A stretch of 64,000 bases of DNA, taken from Hymenobacter nivis. Its GTDB lineage: Bacteria > Bacteroidota > Bacteroidia > Cytophagales > Hymenobacteraceae. Shown piece after piece: positions 34,622 through 42,921 of the stretch; position 1 is the first letter of the stretch; the number at the start of each line of letters is the position of its first letter. The notes beneath the pieces were generated by a model. It made no database searches, was not told where the DNA came from, and saw only the letters and a program-made list of their open reading frames with translations. The translations under genes and the position numbers were made by a program. The stretch is from contig NZ_RCYZ01000002.1 of NCBI RefSeq assembly GCF_006439025.1, forward strand, positions 682,753-746,752, given 5' to 3'.

Positions 34622-34645
34622 ACAAATATATGAAACAAATTTCAT
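34622..34645 (-). promoter_or_regulatory. ArsR promoter (TATATTTG) with overlapping operator ATGAAA-N4-TTTCAT
   Basis: Read on the minus strand, TATATTTG (plus-strand complement at 34622-34629) matches TAnnTTTG exactly and lies 9 nt from the ATG at 34613. The perfect 6+4+6 palindrome ATGAAACAAATTTCAT (34630-34645) directly abuts its upstream side, where a bound ArsR dimer would block RNA polymerase. Confidence 0.65.
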
Positions 34646-34833
34646 GTGTATAAGCTGTCGGGGTAACTTGCCCAGGCCTGCCAGAGTTCCCGCATTGTCA
34701 GCAGTACAGAATTGCTTGCCCACCTGCCGCCGGTAGCCCTGGTCCCGGTAGGCCGCAAGGCAGTTAGCCATCCCTTGAATCTGGGGGCCCTAATTTTTTG
34801 ATGCGCTCCAATAATCTATCGCTTACCCGATGG

Positions 34834-36063
34834 CTACTTGCTTAGCAGCAGTACCACCACGTCGTGGCTGGGTACGGTGGCTGCGAAGGCCTTTTTGGTG
34901 GTGCCCACATCCTTGTGCGTCCAGGGGTTGCGCAGGCGGTAGGTGGTTTTAGCCGCGTTCAGCTCGGCTTTCGACACCTCGTCGGTGATGGGGGTGGCCT
35001 TCCAGTCGAAGCGAACGGGCTGGGGTTTTTTGCTGCGGTTGAGGAAGGCCACGGCCCACTTGCCGTCGGCCAGGGGCTTGAGCCAGGTTTCGAGGCTGTC
35101 CTTGGCGGCGTAGCGGTAGCCCTGCACGCCCAGCTTGTCCTGGTCGATGGCGAGCACTTCTTTGTTGGTCAGGATTTCTTTGGTCTGCGGGCTCATCTTG
35201 CGCAGGTCGTTGCCGGTGATGAGCGGGGCGGCCATCATGCTCCACATGGTGAAGTGGGCGCGGTCCTCGTTGGCGGGCATGCCGTTGCCGACTTCCAGCA
35301 TGTCGGGGTCGTTCCAGTGGCCGGGGCCGGCGTACTGGCGCAGGTGCTGCTGCTTGTCCATGATTTGCATCACGCCCCACGATTTCCAGGTGCCGTGGTC
35401 GTTGATGCAGTCGAAGCAGTTGTAGATGTCGCCGGTGGTGCGCCACAGGTGGCCCACGGTGGGGCCCCACTCCCAGGGCTTGTCGTTGCCCCACTCGCAA
35501 ATGCTGAGCACCATGGGCCGCCCGGCCTTGCGGATGGCGGCCGTGATGGTTTTGTAGGCGCCTTCGGCCTTCAGGCCCTCGGTGTTGCACCAGTCGTATT
35601 TGAGGTAATCGACGCCCCACTCGGCGTACATCTGGGCATCCTGAAACTCGTAGCCCCGGCTGCCGGGCCGGCCACCGCAGGTTTGGGAGCCCGCGTCGGA
35701 GTAGATGCCAAATTTCAGCCCTTTGCTGTGCACGTAGTCGGCCAGGGCCTTCATGCCCGAAGGAAACCGCTTGGCATCGGGGTGAATAAAGCCCTGCGCG
35801 TCGCGCTCGCCGTGCCAGCAGTCGTCGATGTTGATGTAGGTGTAGCCGGCGTCTTTCATGCCGGTGGCTACCATCGCATCGGCCACTTCTTTGATGAGGT
35901 TTTCATCGACGTTGCAGGCAAACTTGTTCCAGCTGTTCCAGCCCATCGGGGGCGTGAGGGCTAGGTTATCGAATTTCTTGTAGTTCTGCACGTAGTTGTT
36001 GCCTTGGCTAAAGGCCTGAAACGAAGCACACATGCCAAGAAAAAGCAGCGAAATTTTCTTCAT
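34834..36063 (-). CDS. Alpha-galactosidase, glycoside hydrolase family 27
   Basis: 409 residues from the ATG at 36063 with a signal peptide (MKKISLLFLGMCASFQAFSQ). The GH27 clan-D landmarks are clear: 'LTPPMGWNSWNKFACN', 'YTYINIDDCWHGERDAQGFIHPDAKRFPSGMKALADYVHSKGLKFGIYSDAGSQTCGGRPGSRGYE', 'DYLKYDWCN' with the nucleophile Asp, and 'LWRTTGDI' with the acid/base Asp. A C-terminal beta-sandwich follows. It releases terminal alpha-galactose in the periplasm or outside the cell. It lies 85 bp downstream of the GH2 gene and is likely co-transcribed with it. TACCTTTT on the minus strand at 36079-36086 could be an internal promoter. Confidence 0.95.
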   Translation of the reverse strand: MKKISLLFLGMCASFQAFSQGNNYVQNYKKFDNLALTPPMGWNSWNKFACNVDENLIKEVADAMVATGMKDAGYTYINIDDCWHGERDAQGFIHPDAKRFPSGMKALADYVHSKGLKFGIYSDAGSQTCGGRPGSRGYEFQDAQMYAEWGVDYLKYDWCNTEGLKAEGAYKTITAAIRKAGRPMVLSICEWGNDKPWEWGPTVGHLWRTTGDIYNCFDCINDHGTWKSWGVMQIMDKQQHLRQYAGPGHWNDPDMLEVGNGMPANEDRAHFTMWSMMAAPLITGNDLRKMSPQTKEILTNKEVLAIDQDKLGVQGYRYAAKDSLETWLKPLADGKWAVAFLNRSKKPQPVRFDWKATPITDEVSKAELNAAKTTYRLRNPWTHKDVGTTKKAFAATVPSHDVVVLLLSK

Positions 36064-36148
36064 AAGAAGGGTAAGAAAAAAAGGTAGCGCAGCTGGCTGA
36101 TGCGCAGCTGCAGCAAGTGACAAGCGGGGCGGGGCTGGAAAACCTGCC

Positions 36149-39049
36149 CTATAAAGCGGGCCGGGGAGTAGCAGCCACCGACTTGATTTTGAGTACGCTG
36201 GCCTTCAGGCCGGGCGCCGTAGCGGTGAGCGTAATGTCGCCGGGCGTGCGCGTGCCCTGCACCAGCACTTGCGCGAGGCCGTTGAACGCCTTGCGCCGCC
36301 AGGCGGCGGCCGGGGTAATGACCTGTACCGTGCCGGGGTCAATGTTGAAAACGTCCCAGATTTGCTTTTTGACGAAGGGCACCGAAACGACTGCCAGGCT
36401 ATTGCGGCCCGGCTTGAGCCAGCTTTTATCGAGCTGGTAGCCCTGGGCGCTGGCCTGCTCACCCGTCAGGTTTTGGGCCAGCGCGTGGCCGTTGATGTAG
36501 ATGGACTGCTGCTGGCCAATGGGCTGGTAAAAGAACGTAATCTGCGCTGCCGACAAGTCCGCTGGCAGCTCAAAACTCCCGCGGTTCACGTACGCCTGGG
36601 CCGTGGGAACGAGCTCGGTTGCGGCGTCGTACTGGCGGGCGGCCGCGCTACCCCAGCCGGAATCATCGAAGGCAGCGCCGGTTTCCGCGCCGCTCACCGG
36701 GCCGCCGAAGCCCTTTTCTTTGACGTTTTCGATGGGCAGCGCCCGCACGGTTGGCAAAAACTGGTCGGGTTCGAGCGAGGTCGGGTCGCCGTTGCCGACC
36801 CCGATTATCTTACCGGGGCCCCGCAGGCTGAACGTTACTTCCGAGTCGGCGGTCGGCATCAGGCGCTGGTTTTTGGCCTCAATGCGCACCGTCACAACCG
36901 ATACGTCTTCGCCGTTGGCCTGCACCGTTGCGCTGCTGGCGGCCAGGGCAATGGCGGCGGCCGGGCCGGTTGTCTGCACTTGGTCGGTGGCAATTTTTTT
37001 GCCGTTGCGGTAGCCCACGGCGGCCAGCGTGCCGGAGGCGTAGGGCACCTGCCATTCGAGGTGCGAGTTTTTGGTCATCGCCTTTTTGCCCAGGCTTTTG
37101 TTGTTTAGAAACAGCTCCACCTCGTCGCAGTTGCTGTAGGCCCACACGTCGATGGGTTGGCCTTCCTTGCCGGCCCAGTTCCAGTGGGGCAGCAGGTGCA
37201 GGGTGGGCTGGGTGGTCCACCACGATTTCAGGTAGTAGTAGTCGTCTTTGGGGAAGCCGCAGAGGTCCAGCATGCCGAAATACGACGTGACCGACGGCCA
37301 CCGGAACGGCGTGGCTTCGCCCCGGTAGTCGAAGCCCGTCCAGATGAACAGGCCCGCCAGGTAGGGCCGGTCGGCGTAGTGGCGCCAGCCTTCCTCGATG
37401 CTGTAAAAGCTCGGGCGCGGCTTTTTGTCGTAGGCCGCGATGTAGTGCTTGGCCATGTCGGTCACGTACACGCCGCGCGTGGCAAACGTGGAGCCTTCCT
37501 CGGTGCCCCAGCCGGGCTGCTGCGGAAACTTGGCGTGCTGGGCGTCGGTGCTGCCCTGGGCAATGTAGTTGTAGCCCATCACGTCGATGGTAGTGGAGGT
37601 GCCTTGGCCCCAGCCGCCGCTGATGCCCGCGGTGATGGCCCGCGTCGAGTCGATGGTTTTGGCGTAGGCCTGCATGGTGGCCGCAATGCGGGCCCCCAGA
37701 ACGTTGCTCTCAATGGCCCACTCCTCGTTGCCGATCGACCAGCTGATGATGCTCGGGTGGTTGCGGTCGCGCACCATCAGCGTTTTCAGCTCGTTCAGTA
37801 AGGGCTCGGTGATGCCCATCAGGCGGTTTTCGTCGATGACCAGCATGCCCAGCCGGTCGCAGGCGTCGAGAAGCTCGGGGGTAGGGGGGTTGTGTGAACA
37901 GCGGTACGCGTTGCTGCCGAACGACTTGAGCTGCCTAATGCGCCAGTCCTGCAGGGCGTCGGGGATGGCCGTGCCCACGCCCGCGTGCTCCTGGTGGTTG
38001 TTGGTGCCCTTGATCTTCACGTGCTGGCCGTTGAGGAAGAAGCCCTCGTTGGCGTCGAAGCGAATGGTCCGCACGCCAAACCGGGTTTCGTACTGGTCAA
38101 CGGCCGCGCCGGCCTGCTGCACGCGCGTCACCAGCTTGTAGAGGTAGGGCGTTTCGATGGACCACAGCCGGGCATTGGCCACCGGAATGGTGCAGGTGAA
38201 CTCTTGCTCGCGGGCGGCCCCCAGGTGCAGCTGCCGCACCTGGGTCGTGGCCACGATTTGGCCGGCCGCGTCCACCACGTCCTGCACCACGTCGAAGGTT
38301 TGGGGCGTTAGCGCGCTGTTTTTAATGGTGGTTTTGGCCGTGAGGGTGGCCGCGCTGCCGTCGAGCTTGGTGGTGACGAACGTGCCGTGGGGCGCCACGT
38401 GCAGCGGCGCAGTTTTGGTGAGCCAGGTGTGGCGGTAAATGCCCGCGCCTTCGTAAAACCAGCCTTCCTCCATCGTGGCGTCCACGCGCACCGCAATCAC
38501 GTTGGGCTTGCCGTCGTAGTGGAGGTAGTCGGAAATGTCGTACTGAAAGCCGTTGTAGCCGCTGGCCTGGGTGCCGAGGTAGTGCCCGTTCACCCACACG
38601 ATGGAATTGCGGTACACGCCGTCAAAATCGAGGCTGATGCGCCGGCCCAAGTCGCTGGCCGGCACTGCAAACGACTTGCGGTACCAGCCCACGCTGGTGT
38701 TGGGAAAGGCGCGGCCCACGGTTTTGAAGCCGTGGCTGAAGCTGGCCTGCTCGCTAAAACCCTGCTCCACGGCCCAGTCGTGCGGCAGGTCGAGCTGCCG
38801 CCAAGCGCGGTCGTCAAACTTGACGGCCGCCGCGCCGTCGCCATTTCCCGTCTTGGCCAGGTAGGAAAAGTAGCTGGTGCCGTTGGTGAAATCCTGCTTC
38901 GGGTCAGACGGATGGCCGTAGGCGAAGCGCCAGCCGGCGTCCAGCAGCAGGTGCTCGCGGCCCGCCGCAGGGCCCTGTGCCCGGCTGGCCAGGCTGGCGC
39001 TCAGCAGCAGCAAGAAGGTAGCGCAAAAAGAAGACAGTCCGTTTATCAT
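36149..39049 (-). CDS. Beta-galactosidase-like glycoside hydrolase family 2
   Basis: 966 residues from the ATG at 39049, with a signal peptide (MINGLSSFCATFLLLLSASL). The domain order is GH2 sugar-binding jelly roll (about 40-220, 'HDWAVEQGFSEQASFSHGFKTVGRAFPNTSVGWYRKSF'), an immunoglobulin-like domain, then the TIM barrel with 'IKGTNNHQEHAGVG' and the acid/base in 'SWSIGNEEW'. A DUF4982-type domain ('IDVWAYSNCDEVELFLNNKSLGKKAM') and a C-terminal galactose-binding-like region complete it. This architecture is common in polysaccharide-utilisation loci. Exact linkage (beta-galactoside or beta-glucuronide) is not deducible. Confidence 0.93.
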   Translation of the reverse strand: MINGLSSFCATFLLLLSASLASRAQGPAAGREHLLLDAGWRFAYGHPSDPKQDFTNGTSYFSYLAKTGNGDGAAAVKFDDRAWRQLDLPHDWAVEQGFSEQASFSHGFKTVGRAFPNTSVGWYRKSFAVPASDLGRRISLDFDGVYRNSIVWVNGHYLGTQASGYNGFQYDISDYLHYDGKPNVIAVRVDATMEEGWFYEGAGIYRHTWLTKTAPLHVAPHGTFVTTKLDGSAATLTAKTTIKNSALTPQTFDVVQDVVDAAGQIVATTQVRQLHLGAAREQEFTCTIPVANARLWSIETPYLYKLVTRVQQAGAAVDQYETRFGVRTIRFDANEGFFLNGQHVKIKGTNNHQEHAGVGTAIPDALQDWRIRQLKSFGSNAYRCSHNPPTPELLDACDRLGMLVIDENRLMGITEPLLNELKTLMVRDRNHPSIISWSIGNEEWAIESNVLGARIAATMQAYAKTIDSTRAITAGISGGWGQGTSTTIDVMGYNYIAQGSTDAQHAKFPQQPGWGTEEGSTFATRGVYVTDMAKHYIAAYDKKPRPSFYSIEEGWRHYADRPYLAGLFIWTGFDYRGEATPFRWPSVTSYFGMLDLCGFPKDDYYYLKSWWTTQPTLHLLPHWNWAGKEGQPIDVWAYSNCDEVELFLNNKSLGKKAMTKNSHLEWQVPYASGTLAAVGYRNGKKIATDQVQTTGPAAAIALAASSATVQANGEDVSVVTVRIEAKNQRLMPTADSEVTFSLRGPGKIIGVGNGDPTSLEPDQFLPTVRALPIENVKEKGFGGPVSGAETGAAFDDSGWGSAAARQYDAATELVPTAQAYVNRGSFELPADLSAAQITFFYQPIGQQQSIYINGHALAQNLTGEQASAQGYQLDKSWLKPGRNSLAVVSVPFVKKQIWDVFNIDPGTVQVITPAAAWRRKAFNGLAQVLVQGTRTPGDITLTATAPGLKASVLKIKSVAATPRPAL

Positions 39050-39539
39050 ACCGTAGCTCACGAAGTTTTGATAGTAGGTTTGGTAAGCAGCGCGGCGGTC
39101 CGGCCCCAGCGCTTACCCCATCGAAAGGAGGAAACGTCTCTCAGAGCTAGCGCCCGGCTCGTGGTGCGCCCAGGACTCGAGCCGCCCGGGCGGCGCAAAG
39201 GGTGAAAAAATTTATGCCTAGCATTTTCCAGCAGTGCAATGCCCGGTGCCCCGCCGCTGGCTAGCTACCGGCCCCCAAAGGACGCCGCCACTGCAAGCTG
39301 TGGGTAATGAAATAAGCGCAGAAAGCAGACGCATTCTAACGGGAATGAGCCTGTTCTACTACCCGGGGGCGGGTGGCAAGCCGGGTATTAAGCAAAGGGC
39401 CTTGTAAGGGATATGCTGGGGCCCCAGCAAGCAAGGGTGGGGTGCAGAGCGTGGTGGTGAGTTGGACGCGGAGTTGCAGTTCCGCTGAACGGGTGGTGCT
39501 GTCAGGCGCAGTGGCCGTTGCAGCCGCAGGCAGCGGGCT
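39050..39539. other. Intergenic region upstream of GH2 (490 bp)
   Basis: No gene with coding character. The first ~130 bp should contain the GH2 promoter, but no clean TTG/TAnnTTTG pair stands out. The rest is mixed GC-rich sequence leading into the NTF2-like remnant. Confidence 0.4.
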
Positions 39540-39751
39540 GACGCTGTGCCGGCAGATTCGCCAGAGTAGGCCCGGCGGCCGAGCTCCAGACGCGCATCGA
39601 CGTGCTGGCCATTACCCCCACCACGGCTGTGGTGCGCGTGGAGCTGAAGAAAGATGTGCTCGGCGGCTATTTTACCGATTTCCAAACCTTGCTCAGGTAA
39701 GGTGGCCGGTGGCGGGTGCTGGCCAGGGCGTACCACCAGAACGAAGGCTAG
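39540..39751 (+). pseudogene. Remnant of a lumazine-binding/NTF2-like protein gene
   Basis: In one frame the sequence reads '...AELQTRIDVLAITPTTAVVRVELKKDVLGGYFTDFQTLLR', then a TAA at 39698-39700, then 'GGRWRVLARAYHQNEG' and a final TAG at 39749-39751. This matches the C-terminal half of 'putative lumazine-binding' NTF2-like proteins (V-R-V-E ... Y-T-D-Y-L-S-L-L-K ... G-x-W-R-I-V-x-K-x-Y-H). The N-terminal half is missing and a stop breaks the family's conserved LLK-x-G-x-W motif. Confidence 0.6.
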
Positions 39752-39863
39752 GGGCCCCACTCTACCGGAACCTATCAAGAACCTGGTCTTCTGGGAGCGC
39801 CTCAAAAGTGTGGGGCAGCGCCATCAATTAAGCCGTCCAACTGGTGGCGGAGCCGATAGCTGC

Positions 39864-41657
39864 TTAATTCAGCTCCCGCATAATGGGGTACTGCCAGTGG
39901 TAGGGGTGGCCCGGCCCCGCGTGCGCGTAGAGCCAGGCGAGGCGCGCGTCCGGGTCGGCGGCAAAGGCAGGCTCGGCGCGCAGCTTGGCCTCGAACGCAG
40001 CTTTCAGGGCGGGGTCGGTGGCCAGTAGGCGCTCGCCCAGCGCGGCCAGGATGAAGTCGTCGGTGCTGGGCGCGGGCGACAGTATTTCGGGGAAGAAGCC
40101 CCAGGCCAGGAACGAATCCTGGCTTTCGGGCTCCAGCAGGGCGGCCGCCAGCAGGCCGTTGGGCTGGTCGGCGGGCACGCGCACGCTGCCCGCGGGCAGC
40201 ACCTGCGGGCCGGGCTCGTGCACAAAGCTGGCCGCCAGCGGCACGCGCCCTTCGCTGGGCGGCAGCAGCTTGGGGTTGAGGAGCCGCACCCGGTCGAGCT
40301 GCAGGGTGCGCGGCGCCGTTATCGTTTCAAACGCGATGCCGTGCAGGCGCAGCCGGTCGAGCACTTCGGCCTGGGCGGCGAGTACCCACCAGGCCCGGGG
40401 CAGGCGCACCGACTCGGTGGGCTGCTGCCCAATAATGGGCATGCGGAAGGTAATGGGCTGGCCCAGCCAGCGCTGCTCCCGCCGCCCCGAGGCCGGCGAT
40501 TGGTACCACTCGAAGGCGATGCCCTTGAACTGCTCGACCCAACCGATGGGCTGCGGCGCGGGCGCCCAGCGCGTGAGCAGCTCGGCGGGCCGGCTGGCCC
40601 GGTCCGTGGCCTTGGCCGCGGCGATGCGCCCGGCATCCTGGGCCGCAATGCGGAGGGCGGCTTCCAGCAATACGTAGGTACCGAGCACGCGCTGGCGGTA
40701 GGGCTTGAGCATGTGGTTCTCGACCAGCACGGTGGGCACGCTGATGAAGTCGCCGTAGCCAGTGGAGTAGCGGGGCCCCTCGGGGCTGTAGCGGATGCCC
40801 TTGGCCGGCGCGCGCGTGTCGATGGGGCTGGGGTAGATGGTGGGCAGGTGGCCCGCCTGGGTCAGCGCCCGCATCGCGGCCGGGCCGAAGCTGCCCTGCA
40901 GCCAGTCGGCCGTGGCCCGGTGGCGCGCGTAGGTGCCCCAGCCCGCGTAGGTGAAGGTGATATCATGCTGCATGTCAAAGCCTTCGCTCACGTGGCAGTC
41001 GATGTAGAGCAGGGGGTCTAACCCGCGCAGCAGCCCAATCATGGCCCGCGTTTCGGGTGCATCGGCCTTGGCGTAGTCGCGGTTCAGGTTGCGGTTGCGG
41101 GCATTGTTCTCAAAGCCTTTTTCGGCGGGGCCGCGCAGCTGCGGGAAGTTCCAGGCGCTCAGCTGCTCGTGGCCGTCAATGTTGTAAACCGGCACGAATA
41201 CGAGGTCCACGCGGTCGAGCAGGTGGGCCTTGCCGCGCAGGGCAATGTCGCGCAGCAGCATTAGGCCGGCGTCTTTGCCGTCGATTTCGCCCGCGTGAAT
41301 GCCCGCCTGCACCAGCACCACTGGCTTGGCGGGGCCGCCCCGGCTGGCGCGCACGTACAGCAGCTCGCGCCCCTCGCCCGTGCGCCCGAAGGGGTGCAGC
41401 GTCACGAGCGGCGAGGCCGCGGCGAGCCGCTCCAACCAGGCGCGGACTTCGGCGTAGCGCGGCGTAGTTTGGAAGTTGGCGGCCTCGGCCGGCGTTATCC
41501 ACTCGTCGCTGGGCTCGGCAATCAGCTGCTCGCTACGGCCCGACCAAGGCCGGGCGGGGGGAAGGTCCAGCACGGTTTGGGCCATTATTTTTGGAGTAGC
41601 CAAGCAGCTTAGCCCCGCGATAAGCGCGGCGATACGACAAGAGAAAGTAATCAACAT
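39864..41657 (-). CDS. M14 family zinc carboxypeptidase
   Basis: 597 residues from the ATG at 41657 with a signal peptide (MLITFSCRIAALIAGLSCLA). The zinc-binding motif is 'GIHAGEIDGKD' (HxGE), and the third ligand His is in 'LYIDCHVSEGFD'. 'FVPVYNIDGHE' and 'RNLNRDYAK' are the conserved substrate-binding segments of M14. The C-terminal ~250 residues are a family-specific extension without a recognised name. It is predicted to be a secreted or periplasmic metallocarboxypeptidase. It is a single-gene unit. Confidence 0.92.
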   Translation of the reverse strand: MLITFSCRIAALIAGLSCLATPKIMAQTVLDLPPARPWSGRSEQLIAEPSDEWITPAEAANFQTTPRYAEVRAWLERLAAASPLVTLHPFGRTGEGRELLYVRASRGGPAKPVVLVQAGIHAGEIDGKDAGLMLLRDIALRGKAHLLDRVDLVFVPVYNIDGHEQLSAWNFPQLRGPAEKGFENNARNRNLNRDYAKADAPETRAMIGLLRGLDPLLYIDCHVSEGFDMQHDITFTYAGWGTYARHRATADWLQGSFGPAAMRALTQAGHLPTIYPSPIDTRAPAKGIRYSPEGPRYSTGYGDFISVPTVLVENHMLKPYRQRVLGTYVLLEAALRIAAQDAGRIAAAKATDRASRPAELLTRWAPAPQPIGWVEQFKGIAFEWYQSPASGRREQRWLGQPITFRMPIIGQQPTESVRLPRAWWVLAAQAEVLDRLRLHGIAFETITAPRTLQLDRVRLLNPKLLPPSEGRVPLAASFVHEPGPQVLPAGSVRVPADQPNGLLAAALLEPESQDSFLAWGFFPEILSPAPSTDDFILAALGERLLATDPALKAAFEAKLRAEPAFAADPDARLAWLYAHAGPGHPYHWQYPIMRELN

Positions 41658-42351
41658 ACGCTCGTAAACGATAAAACCAACGGCGCCCCGCTGCGCAAAG
41701 AACGCCGCCGCGGGCCAGCTAAAACGGCGGCCAGGGGCCTGCAAATGCGCCACCGCGCTGCCAGTGCACGATTTCGGCCTCGGTGCAGAGGCTGGTGGCC
41801 AGCTCCTGGCGTACGCGGGCCTCAAGTGCCGCGCTCGGGCTGGCTCTGGGGGCCCCAGTGCTCCCCCAATGCGAAACCACTTGGGCGTCTGGCACTGCGC
41901 CAGCGACGCTCAAGCAGGAGCAAAATTGCCGGGGCCGTGCGCTTTCCGGCCGGAGCCGTCGGGCTCCAGTTGAGGCTGGCTACCACCTGGCTACCACGCT
42001 GGGCAGCCAGGTGGCCGGAGTAGCCAGGACTATGTTTCTGAGCAATGTCCTTCGGGCCATGGTAACGGAGGCCAATGTAAAAGGCAGCGAACCAGTGCCG
42101 GCCGCGCAGCCAAAGGGATAGTTGGGGTCAAGCATCCCGACGGGCACCTGCACCCGTGCGGGCCCTGGCCCCGCCAGCGTTTGGTGCGCTTACCGTAGCC
42201 TTGGGCCAGCAAAAGGCCGGCCACTGGCCGCCCCGCCGGGCCCAGCAAAACGGTGTGCGCAGTCGTGCCCGGGCTACGGGTTGGTGGGGCCCCTGCTGGC
42301 GCGCCGCTAAGGGGTGGCGGTTGCCTGCCGCGGCGAAGCACTGGTCTTGTT
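41658..42351. other. Intergenic region of 694 bp with decayed coding traces
   Basis: No intact gene is seen. On the minus strand an ATG at 42060 opens 'MARRTLLRNIVLATPATWLP', which looks like a twin-arginine signal peptide but stops after 26 codons at 41980. A second minus frame ends '...AEIVHWQRGGAFAGPWPPF' at 41719. These may be pieces of one broken exported-protein gene. The region contains short direct repeats (CTGGCTACCAC twice at 41976-42000). Confidence 0.35.
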
Positions 42352-42921
42352 TTAGTGCAGCAGCACCAGGAGGCTGCGGGCCCCGTGGGCCCCGATTACC
42401 AGCGACTGCTCGATGTCGGCCGTTTTGGAGGGGCCCGCTAAAAAGGTGCCGTAGCCCCCCGGCTGGCCGTTTAGCCGGGCGTAGGCCTGGTGCATGGTGG
42501 CCACCAGGGCGTGCTGGTCGAGGACGATGGCCAGGTGCTGGGCCACGGTGGGCAGGGCGCGGTGCAGCATGGCCGCTTCAGGCAGCCAGATGCTGCCGTT
42601 TTCGGCCACGCCAAACGCGCCGCGCAGCACGGCTAGGTCGATGGTGGCCAGGGTCGCCGCCGGGGTGGTTGCAGCCACGGCTACGGTCGCCGGCAGCAGG
42701 TCCGAAGCCACGCGCCGCTCGTTGGGGTAGCAGCGCGCTACCGTGGCCGCGAGCTGGCTGAGGTGCGGCAGCTGGATGGCCTGGGCCCCAATGCTTTCCA
42801 GCAGGGCGATGAATTTCTCCACTGAAGCCTCGCCGTCAAACAGCGGCACGGTGGGCAGGGGCAGGGCCCCGGGCTGGCTGGCGCGCACGGCGGCCAGCAT
42901 CTTTTCCCGCGCCGTGCTCAT
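42352..42921 (-). CDS. lutC: LutC-type LUD-domain protein (L-lactate utilisation)
   Basis: 189 residues from the ATG at 42921, which overlaps the lutB stop (ATGA). The upstream extension of the frame is antisense to lutB coding and is rejected. The LUD domain shows 'AFGVAENGSIWLPEAAMLHRALPTVAQHLAIVLDQHALVATMHQAYARL' and 'GYGTFLAGPSKTADIEQSLVIGAHGARSLLVLLH', the conserved C-terminus of the LutC/YkgG family. LutABC together oxidise L-lactate to pyruvate. It is the last gene of the minus-strand rhamnose operon. Confidence 0.93.
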   Translation of the reverse strand: MSTAREKMLAAVRASQPGALPLPTVPLFDGEASVEKFIALLESIGAQAIQLPHLSQLAATVARCYPNERRVASDLLPATVAVAATTPAATLATIDLAVLRGAFGVAENGSIWLPEAAMLHRALPTVAQHLAIVLDQHALVATMHQAYARLNGQPGGYGTFLAGPSKTADIEQSLVIGAHGARSLLVLLH

